Positions 55,481 through 64,000 of a stretch of DNA of 64,000 nucleotides are shown here, piece by piece. The notes below the pieces were generated by a model, which worked only from the letters and a program-made list of their open reading frames with translations, did not search any database and was not told the origin of the DNA. Both the position numbers and the translations under genes were made by a program. This DNA is from Tipula vernalis (Eukaryota > Arthropoda > Insecta > Diptera > Tipulidae), in assembly GCA_958295665.1 (NCBI GenBank), contig OY282558.1, positions 186,722,015-186,786,014 of the forward strand. Direction: 5' to 3'. Each line of letters begins with the position of its first letter. Within the stretch, counting starts at the first letter, position 1.

Positions 55481-58037
55481 CTATCTTCAGGTTAGTCGAT
55501 AAATCACACTAACATAAAGTGGGGTTGCTTAAAAGATTTACGCTAGTTTGCTGCCACTAGCAAATCAAGCAGTTAACGGAGGTTCTTTTAGCGTTCAATT
55601 CCTCTTTGCGCTCTGTTCCATGTCTCAAGTATCCTCTCTTGATCTTTGCGCGGCTACTGTTACCAGAAGTAGTAAGAAAGGTTATTAAAATTTGTATCAT
55701 CCAAATTCGTTAAATGTCCCTCTGAAATCAATATGGTCTAAATTTACTAGAAAAGGAAAGGCTGCACTTACTGACCAAATAGTAGACGAAGACTATCAAA
55801 AATGGTGTGCTAAAATTGCCACATCTATTTTCGATGCCTATCAAAAACGGGTCAGCAGAAGATGACGGATTTCCAACCCATCGCGTGTTCTTGCTTTAGG
55901 ACAGTTTTATAATGTTAGAGTCCGGTTCGCTGCATGGCCATCATATCAATTAATTTGAATCTTATATTATACCATTTATTTGAGAGCAAGAAAAGAAGAG
56001 ATGGAAACAACATTGGCAACAAGGGGTTGCAATAATGAATAAAATGGACGCCAGTTCGAAGCACTCCGGAAAGTCGGTTATCAGTAGTAACTCCAAAGAT
56101 TCAGCACTAGTTGTAGACCCAAAAACCATTCAGTCGCTGGAGATGACTCGGGATGATAGGACTTGAAGCCAGTACTTTGCGTAGCCTCGCGTCCTCCTAG
56201 GACTCTTGTATTTTACCACAGTAGAGCTTCCAGGCACTTATTTTTTTAATAGTTTTAATGTTTTAAATGAATTGCTACACGCTGAATTTCTAAAATATTA
56301 AATCACCTTGATTTTATTGCGAATATACCTATATGAGTCCGAGAGACTAATCGCATACGTCAATGTACGTTGTTGTTGTTAAAATTTGTGTCAACCGTCC
56401 AAGATTAAGTAGAATTTATACTTTAATGGCGTACAGAATATTGTAATCTTTTGATTTAATCTTCATACATTGTTGATACCAAGGGTACAAAAAAATAATC
56501 CATCGTTGAAACAATATTTCTCCCCCGAGCCTTCAAATAAACAACAAAATACTGAGATTTCACTTAAACAATGACAAAAACCAATTTCGCAGAATTTGCG
56601 CGAAGAAAATAATTTATTTTTTTGTGTACTACCGTAATGGCTTTAAAATTGAGATTTTGTCTTAGAAAATTGAAAAACAAAAACCAAATTTAATTTTCCA
56701 ACAAAATTGAAAAACTTTACCGAATACTTACGTTAACAAATAACAACAACAACAACAACAAAAAATGTAAAGTTTATCAATAAAATGAACAAAAACAGAA
56801 CCCCTTCAAACGGAATTAATTTCGAAAAGAATGAAGTTCATCTATCTCGTACACAATGTAAAGAAGAAGATTGAATACTGTGTTAGGGTGGAATGGAAAT
56901 GTTGCTAGGCTCATATTTAGTTGTGCTAAAAAGTAAAATGTTGAGAGATATTTTTTGATGAAGATTTTTGGGTCGGTATCATATTTGTTGTAAATGTTCC
57001 ACCCTTCCCACTTTAAAAACTAAAACTGTTCTTCTATGGTCTAGTTTTATTTATCTTTTAGGAAATTGATATATGCGGGATAGAAGGTGTAATTAGTGAT
57101 TGTAGAAGAAATGGTTTAGGAGGAATTTGTTTGATTTGGAAGGGAACATAGATCTAAATTATTTCGGATGACCTAGAAATTATGGGCTTTCTTGGCCAAC
57201 AATATTTTTTTTTGAATATTAATCTGTTTTAGAAAAAGAAGCAAAGCATTAATCTTTAGTTTAAAACGTTAATCAACCTCACCTAAAATTGTTTTAAAGG
57301 TTTTAAAAGGGTTTTTATTATGCCAGATTGATTGCATCAATCGAACTATTCTTTCAAATCGTGACAACCTGTTCATTGGAGTTGCTTCTATTGACTCTTC
57401 CGGAGTCGGCTCGTTCCGGATAACAAGCATATAAAATGCCAAGTTATACCATGCTTATACATGAACGATGCGATTGGATTAAGCGATTGAGGCATTAAAT
57501 GTAACTGTTGCAATTCTTAGCATTATCACTATACAAACTCCCAGTCTTACAATCAAAGCGTTTGTAAACTTGCGCTAAAGGCAGGCCGCTGATGTCTGGT
57601 TAGTGACTAAATCTATTGTTAAAGCTTTTGTCGTCAAATATACATACACTACAATGTGAGCTTTGTAACTGGTTTTACTTCTCCCTTTACACATTTTTAA
57701 ATTTATAGACCAGCATGAATGAAAGGCCGTATCTGAACTACTACCCCGAGGTTTTGGTACATTACCCATCAACTACTGCGCCGTGTTGTGTTTGTACTTA
57801 AAACATACTAACCATCTGTTAACAATTAACTTTGTTACATCTCGGCAGCGAATAAAATCCAGGGTTTGCGCTTGATTATGGATGTGAGTATAACGTAGGT
57901 CCAGCATGTAGATACTTCAAATAATAATTTAACATTAATAATTTCGAAAAATGCTGCTTTGTGGTAACGGTAATGGATGTTTTGGGCATACGGTAAGTGG
58001 ACCTTTTGTAAATTTGCCGATGGATACGAATCTTATA
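55481..58037. other. long non-coding interval
   Basis: Around 55690-55855 the plus strand reads WSKFTRKGKAALTDQIVDED, and around 56030-56160 NKMDASSKHSGKSVISSNSK; neither is recognised. A (caa)n run lies near 56742-56762. Nothing else stands out. Confidence 0.4.
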
Positions 58038-58197
58038 TGTTAATAAAAAAAACGTCTGTACTAGACAAGTTGATTGACGGAAGTAAAAACAAGTTTTATT
58101 TTATTTTTTATTTTTAATGACGTTATACATAAATACAAACTATATAATCAATGTTACCAACTGATAAAAATAAAACCAAAATATAATTCTCATTTCA
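58038..58197 (-). repeat. putative 3' LTR of the copia element
   Basis: On the minus strand it begins TGAAATGAGAAT just after the purine tract ggtaggggtat (58198-58208) and ends ...TTATTAACA. This gives TG...CA ends and 160 bp. The matching 5' LTR is not in the window, so the outer end is inferred. Confidence 0.6.
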
Positions 58198-58214
58198 ATA
58201 CCCCTACCAGAATT

Positions 58215-59580
58215 CTATTTCTTCACAATACAAAGCCCCATTGCATTGACGAACTTCTGATGTTTGGCAGGGTTGAGTCCCTTTGTCAATACATCTGCTA
58301 ACATGTTGTCGGTCGAAACATACACAAGTTCGATACGTTTGTCGTTTACCATGTCACGAATAAAGTGATGTCTTACATCAATGTGTTTAGTTCTCGGATG
58401 GTAACTGGCAGTTGTAGCTAGATTAATGGCACTCCTATTGTCGCAAAAAATTTTCACACACTTTGAAGTTTCGACAAATAGCTTCCGTAGTAATCCGTTT
58501 AACCAAATCGCCTCCTGTGTGGCCGAAGATAACGCCATATATTCGGCCTCAGTTGTTGACAGTGCCACTGTGGGTTGTTTTCTGGGATTCCAAGATATCG
58601 GACCGTTTTGATATGTAAAAACATATCCTGTAGTTGATCGTCTCTTGTCCAAATCGCTCGCCCAATCAGCATCAGAAAAAACCGATAAACTGCTGCCACC
58701 ATTTTTTCTGAATTCCAATTTAGCCGTTGCACTTCCCTTTAAATAACGGAAAATCCGTTTAACAGCTCTCCAATGAGCCTGTCTAGGGTTATTGTTGAAT
58801 CGACTAACTAAATTCACGGCATAACACACATCTGGTCTGGACACTTGAGCGGCAAACAATATACTTCCAACAGCTGACTGGTATGGCACTTCAGCCATTT
58901 CATCCCGTTCCCTTTTTGTATTTGGGCAAAACTCCGCTGACAGTTTTTGATTGATGTCTATAGGCGTCGATACCGGATTGCAATCCGCCATATTATAACG
59001 TGATAACATCTCGTTGATATATTGTTCTTGGTCAATCCAAATTAAACCATTCTTGCGATTGCGTGTTATTTATAGACCTAATACATAACGCGCTTCACCC
59101 AAATCTTTCATCTTGAATGTTGATATCAGGTCTTCTTTGAGGTTCCTTTTCATTTCTTTGTCATTCGTGAAAATTATCAGGTCATCCACATAAACGGCAA
59201 CAAATATCATTTTTCTGCCACTAACTTGGTAATAGATGCACGGATCGACTTTGGACTTGGCTAAACCAGACTTTAACAATTCTTTGTCCAACTTTATATT
59301 CCAAATCCGGCTTGCCTGTTTTAAGCCATACAATGATTTGTTAAGACTACACACTTTGATGCCTTTTGCATAATCTTCCGGAGGCGTCATGTAGATCTCT
59401 TCATCGAGATCTCCTTGTAGAAATGCCGTCACGGCATCCAGTTGATCTATATCAAGATCATAAGATCATATTTCATGGCAATTGCAATTAACGTCCTAAT
59501 CGCGCTATACCTGACTACCGGGGCATAAGTTTCTGCGTAATCAATGCTCTTCTGGTGACTAAAAACCCTTGATTACCAGT
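58215..59580 (-). pseudogene. copia reverse transcriptase and RNase H
   Basis: RT: DAVTAFLQGDLDEEIYM (first Asp), SLYGLKQASRIW, and FVAVYVDDLIIF with the YVDD catalytic pair intact. After a single TAA (59070-59072, same frame) follow YQSAVGSILFAAQVSRPD, VFSDADWASDLDKRRST (RNase H Asp), VALSTTEAEYMAL (Glu), IFCDNRSAINLA (Asp) and TKHIDVRHHFIR, to the stop at 58215. Just upstream of DAVTAF an 8-bp tandem duplication (agatcata, 59453-59470) shifts the frame. RT and RNase H convert element RNA to DNA in the particle. Confidence 0.93.
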
Positions 59581-59585
59581 CTCGC

Positions 59586-60960
59586 CTAATACCTTATGAT
59601 CTTTCCGGTTGTGTCCCTCTTGGTTTTGAAAACCCATTTACAGTTTATTGGCTTTTGATTCGGTAGAAGATCAACAAAACTCCAAGTGCTGTTTTGTTGC
59701 AACGAACTGTATTCATTACACATGGCCTCTTTAAATTTCTCACTATCGGCTCGATTCAACGTTTGGCTAACAGTGACTGGATCATTCATTTTAATTGAAT
59801 GCACGTTGTAAGTCATATAGTTATTCCATTTTACTGGCTTAGGCTGTCTAGAAGAACGCCTTGCTTCTCTTTCATTTATATTAATCCGACTGTTTCAGGA
59901 GGCACATAGTCATCAGCCATTACTTGAAGAGTTGCATTCTCAGTTTCTTGTTCACTGTTCGTGTAAAATGTATCGTTGTTTGTCACTTCATCAGATGATG
60001 CAGAGTAGTCATTCTGATCTGGATCATTGGTTGTGATCTGTGACAAATCTCCGATGTCATCATTATCGATTATCGAAGCTTTCGAGAAAATATCTAAATA
60101 AGAGGAACTGACTGATTCTGACAGTATCTGTTCTTCAACACGCTGGTTCTCGTGAAAAACTACATCACGACTTACTGTAATCTGCTTTGTATCGGGGTCA
60201 TACATCCTGTAGGCTTTCGATACTTCGCTATAACCAATAAAGATTCCCATCTTCGACTTTGCGTCAAATTTTTTCCGTTTCTGTTTTGTGATATGCACCC
60301 AACATTCACAACCAAACATTCGGAAACGCGACAAATCCGGTTTTCTCGCCGACCTCGCTTTCTAGACACTGCTTCTGCCCAAAATGTTTTACCTAAGTTC
60401 CCATCAAACATCATGCATCGCGCATGTTCTACTATAGTTCGGTTCATGCGTTCTGCAACTCCATTCTGTTCTGGCGTATACAGTGCTGTTAATTGATGCA
60501 GAATACCCGATGTCCGTATGATTTTGAAAAATTGCTCATTGCAATATTCACTGCCATTATCGGTACGTAAAACTTTATCATCCTTGCAGTCTGGATCTCA
60601 ATAAAATTTTTAAATTCCACAAAAGTATTTACAACTTCTGTTTTTGAATCAAGTATGTAGACAAAAACGCGTCTTCTGAAATCGTCGACGAACACCATAA
60701 AGTAACGCGCACCTCCAAGCGAAGCACATTCGATTGGGCCGCATAAATCAGAATGGATTAAATCCAGCCTTTGATTTGCCCGAACTGCAACTTCTTTAAA
60801 TAGGAGGCGTGTTTATTTACCCTTTAAACAAATTGAACATCCGTCGTGGTTTGTTTAATTAAAATTAACACCTATTGCACGGACTGATTTCAACTTCATC
60901 AAACTGTTGAAATTTAAATGTCCCATTCGCCGATGCCATAATATTTCATCTGAATTAGAT
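59586..60960 (-). pseudogene. copia integrase and RT N-region
   Basis: Zinc head LWHRRMGHLN / GCSICLKGK (about 60830-60955), then LDLIHSDLCGPIECASLGG (Asp 1, about 60740), MVFVDDFRRRVFVYILDS, RTDNGSEYCNEQF (Asp 2, about 60550) and NGVAERMNRTIVEHAR (Glu, about 60440): all three catalytic acids stay readable across frames. After FWAEAV a deletion of about 25 codons (near 60365) joins to RKPDLSRFRMFGCECWVH. The C-terminal acidic tail runs to 59876, and 59586-59816 holds the start of RT (FKEAMCNEYSSLQQNSTW). At least four frame breaks. Confidence 0.9.
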
Positions 60961-60999
60961 GTCCCAGTACTGGATATCAGGGCCAAACTGTCACTCGGC

Positions 61000-61485
61000 C
61001 GATTACTTTGTTGGATTGATCATACACATTACACCCACTGTTGTGAAATACTACCTTTTTACAGTGTTTACTATTTGGCTGACGGATAAAAGGTTTGCAC
61101 ACAGATCTGGAACAAACATCACTTTATTTACGTTGACAACATTTCCATCACCGGCCGCCAGCTGAATGTCACCAACACTACTGACAGTCAGACGAGAATC
61201 ATTCGCAGTCATGACCTCGTTATTCGGTGGTGGCTCTGTGGTTCCTTTGAACCAATCTCCGTGCGATGTCATATGGGCTGAAGCTCCTGAATCAATATAC
61301 CATTAACGATGCAAACAAGTTTTTTCATTCTGAGGCTTTGTAGGCCTTTTCTCTGGACAATTAGACGCATAGTCACCAAGTTTGTTACAATTGTAACATC
61401 GAATGAACTTCTTGTCATGACTTTTTAATTTAACTTTCTTCGTAACCAATGCTGCATTATTTATCATGGATTCCACAAAACACAA
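61000..61485 (-). pseudogene. copia gag tail and protease
   Basis: Zinc knuckle CYNCNKLGDYASNCP (about 61370-61415): the His of the CCHC pattern is replaced by Asp. After a TAA (about 61304) comes WYIDSGASAHMTS, the copia protease active site (DSGA), then SSVGDIQLAAGDGNVV and VMFVPDLCANLLSVSQI. The gag N-terminus and 5' LTR are missing beyond 61486, so the copy is 5'-truncated by the junction with AT-rich DNA. Confidence 0.9.
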
Positions 61486-61742
61486 AAGTATAAGAAAGAT
61501 TATACCGAAATAAAATGTTAAGCCGGTGCGAACCTAGCGCCACTCTTTGAATATTATTTTTTGGTACTAACATTAGGTGTCTAGTAAGGGAAACAAATTC
61601 ATTTACATATGATATGAAATTTTGTATTTTAAATGGAATATATATTCCCTTCACTGTAAAGCATATTCTCAATTTCTCATGTATTTTTCATTCGTTTTGA
61701 CTTCGTTTTTGTATTTTCGTAATTATGTACATAAAATAAATT

Positions 61743-61861
<119 letters not shown>

Positions 61862-63339
61862 GCTTAGCCATTCCATTAGCCACATTTGGTATGGAGAAGC
61901 GAAAGAAAACCTTTCTACATAGTTTTGTTTATGTTTATTTTTTATGTATACATATTATAGTATGCACAAATACATAACACAATATATATTTTAGATATTT
62001 TCGGCATCGAACTATTTAATTTATGAATGAAGGAATTGAAAACGTAGAAAATATTTCATTCATGGTTTTATCTAATTTTGTGCTACTTCTACGAAATTTT
62101 ATTTATTTTTCCTTGCATTCAAAATATGCAAATAGTTTGTGCAGGCTAAACTTGTATTACAGCGTAACCCAATCCTATGAAATTCAAAATAAATCAAATA
62201 ATAATTTTTTAAGATTGTTTTTATTTTAAATAAATAAATAATCTAAGCTTTTTAATTCAATACAATCTAAAAATGAAAGTTTAAAAAATCACAAAATTTT
62301 GATTTTCAAAACGAATAAAAAATAAAAACATTTATTTTAGAAATTTGTGCAAAATGCATTTTCTGAAGTAAAATTCAGATCATCAGTTGCTTTTTATTTA
62401 CTCAATAAGAAGTAAATAAAAGCAACTGAAGATGCGAATTTTAGTTCACGATATGCACTATGCTTAAATTTTTAAAATATGTAAATGTTTTTACATATTT
62501 TGTAAACCAAAATTTGATGGTTTTTTAAACTTTCATTTTTAAATTGTGTGTGATTTACGGTATTCCTAAATTAAAGAACGGTTTGAAATTCAAAATCATT
62601 TTGGAAAAAATCAATACAATTACAGATGATATAGTCCAGTTAATCTGTAAAAAAGGTTAAAAATGAGAAATCGATTAGTTCGGAACACCCTTAAAATGGG
62701 AAAACTCTCTTCATTTCTACCTACTTTTTAATTATTTTACAAATTGTTAACTTTTTCAACATAGCATTTTTATTTAACTAGACCAAATATGAAATGTTCA
62801 ACTTCTGGTGGAAACAATGAGCTTTCCAAATTAAACATGAAAAAAACGATTTTTTTGCTAATTTACTTATTTTATTTGTTTAAATTTTTAATTCAATTAT
62901 TTCTTTCGCTTATTTAACCAAATATAATTATTGAACAATTAAATTAACAATTTGCAGTTTATTTTAACATTTAAAATTATGACAATTAGTTTTAGATTAA
63001 TTTGAAAAAAAACAAATATTATAAAATTAAATATTTAATTAAATAGTTAAAATATTTTTTATGTATACTATATTAAATAATATTATAATATATTTAAGAT
63101 ATTTGTAGTTAATAATTAAAATAGTTATAATTAAAATAGTTGAACAAAGATTTCTATCGGTTTGTAATATTACAATACTTTTATTACGAAGAGCGAAATT
63201 ATCAAGAATTTTGCAAGTTCAGTTTCGATCTGAATCAGAATTATGAAAAATTTAATTTTTTTTTCCATCTCATGCTATAGCGACTTAATTGTTAATTGCA
63301 TATACATTTATTAGTACATTAATACAAAACAAAAAGATA
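61862..63339. other. AT-rich non-coding
   Basis: Apart from the palindrome at 62262-62547 no feature was recognised. Confidence 0.45.
62262..62547. mobile_element. 286-bp palindromic (foldback MITE-like) element
   Basis: The arms mirror each other from the outer taaaaatgaaagtttaaaa down to the inner agttgctttttatttact (62388-62406) / agtaaataaaagcaact (62412-62428), leaving a loop of only about 5 bases. Similarity is near-perfect near the centre and about 80 percent outside. No target duplication is obvious. Confidence 0.75.
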
Positions 63340-63720
63340 GCCAATACCAAACAGCCAACGCTTTTTGGGCACATTTTTGTTGGAAATGGGGTGATTTCGA
63401 ATTCCGAGTTTTAACTTAAGCGACAAGTTTTCAATAATATTTAAGCCCGGTGATGTGTGGTATTTTCATAACTTCGAGACAATTATACAAAAGTCTTTAT
63501 TAGACGATATAAGATGAACGTATCGGATCGTTCTCCTGATAAATTTCGAAACAATCTTTCCAACAACAATTCCAAGCTTTTTAACACTCCAAGGGTTAAA
63601 TAGCTTGGAATCAAATTTTCCTTGACAAATCGGTCCATTTCACTGCATATTTTACAGAACTATATTTTCGGCCGAATAATAAACTTTATCATTAAAATTA
63701 ACAAAAATAATTACATAAAA
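63340..63720 (-). pseudogene. Tc1-like transposase C-terminal relic
   Basis: On the minus strand the end of the region reads SPGLNIIENLSLKLKLGIRN then ISNKNVPKKRW, which fits the Tc1 block SPDLNxIENLW with the third catalytic Glu, followed by the Asn-Lys segment. Upstream, DKVYYSAENI (about 63680) resembles the GKVYxxR block after the first Asp. The second-Asp block is not readable. Confidence 0.5.
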
Positions 63721-64000
63721 CTAGATTAAGAAACGCTTAAGAAGAATAGTTTTCAATTTTAGTGCAGAGTATAATATTTTCAAAACTTTTACATCGATTT
63801 TCCCAAAATGCGTTTTCTCTCGTTATGTAAATCAAGTTACGTACGGCAGCGTTGAATTGATTGAATATTATTTCATCATTCCATTTGGGATTCGAAGCCA
63901 AAAATATTAAAGTTACTCTCATCTGAGAATATAGTAATTATAATGGTGAAGTAGTACACCTTATCCGTGTTTTTTATATTATTGTTATGAATAAGTTGTT
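63721..64000. other. non-coding flank
   Basis: A 61-residue minus frame (63737-63922) may be the continuation of the Tc1 relic, but shows no diagnostic motif. Confidence 0.3.

Overview
The window looks like a repeat-dense, AT-rich stretch of an insect nuclear genome. Introns of 55 and 62 bp, arthropod-type transposon families, and frequent acatatgta / tactcgta-like strings suggest a higher fly (Diptera), but the species is not fixed. I recognise no intact host gene, rRNA, tRNA or CRISPR array. Almost everything that can be read as protein belongs to transposable elements, most of them broken by stops, frameshifts and deletions.

Layout. 0.75-3 kb: non-LTR retrotransposon relics. 3.5-4.8 kb: small inverted-repeat modules that recur at 26 and 34 kb. 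5.6-8.8 kb (minus): a Helitron-like gene series made of a repeat-rich DUF6570-type protein, a cysteine-protease-like domain and a Pif1 helicase, with no HUH Rep endonuclease visible. 9.9-11.5 kb: a Tc1/mariner-superfamily element bounded by TA. 12.9-14.1 kb: mariner, unclassified-transposase and LTR-integrase fragments. 16.37-20.17 kb: a DNA transposon with about 290 bp terminal inverted repeats, an ATAA duplication and a transposase-like protein that I cannot place in a named superfamily. 21.36-24.35 kb: a TA-bounded element with about 130-150 bp inverted repeats. 24.4-27.5 kb: two non-LTR relics. 28.5-32.3 kb: the best preserved element, an ISL2EU/Harbinger-like transposon with a spliced THAP transposase and a convergent SAP-SWIM-YqaJ nuclease gene.

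33-34.3 kb: LOA/R1-type reverse transcriptase cut by a half MITE. 36-40.5 kb: Tc1 relic, a strongly strand-asymmetric G-poor tract, and a truncated BEL/Pao element (minus) with a tRNA-Tyr-type primer binding site. 43.3-45.9 kb: a complete foldback transposon with a 9-bp target duplication, a 167-bp internal satellite and two unrelated small elements inserted at the same position of its two arms. 47.1-49.1 kb: a gypsy-type LTR element (minus) that has lost its reverse transcriptase and RNase H. 49.1-52.3 kb: a second BEL/Pao relic (plus). 52.8-54.1 kb: an internally deleted non-LTR element. 58.0-61.5 kb: a nearly full-length but 5'-truncated copia element (minus). 61.7-64 kb: a TA microsatellite, a 290-bp palindrome and a Tc1 remnant.

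The window is best read as a transposon graveyard with a few well-bounded elements. The most original objects are the 16.4-20.2 kb transposon, the Helitron-like series lacking a Rep, the foldback element, and the modular inverted repeats shared by 3.6, 4.7, 26 and 34 kb. All family names come from motif recognition by eye; no database search was possible.
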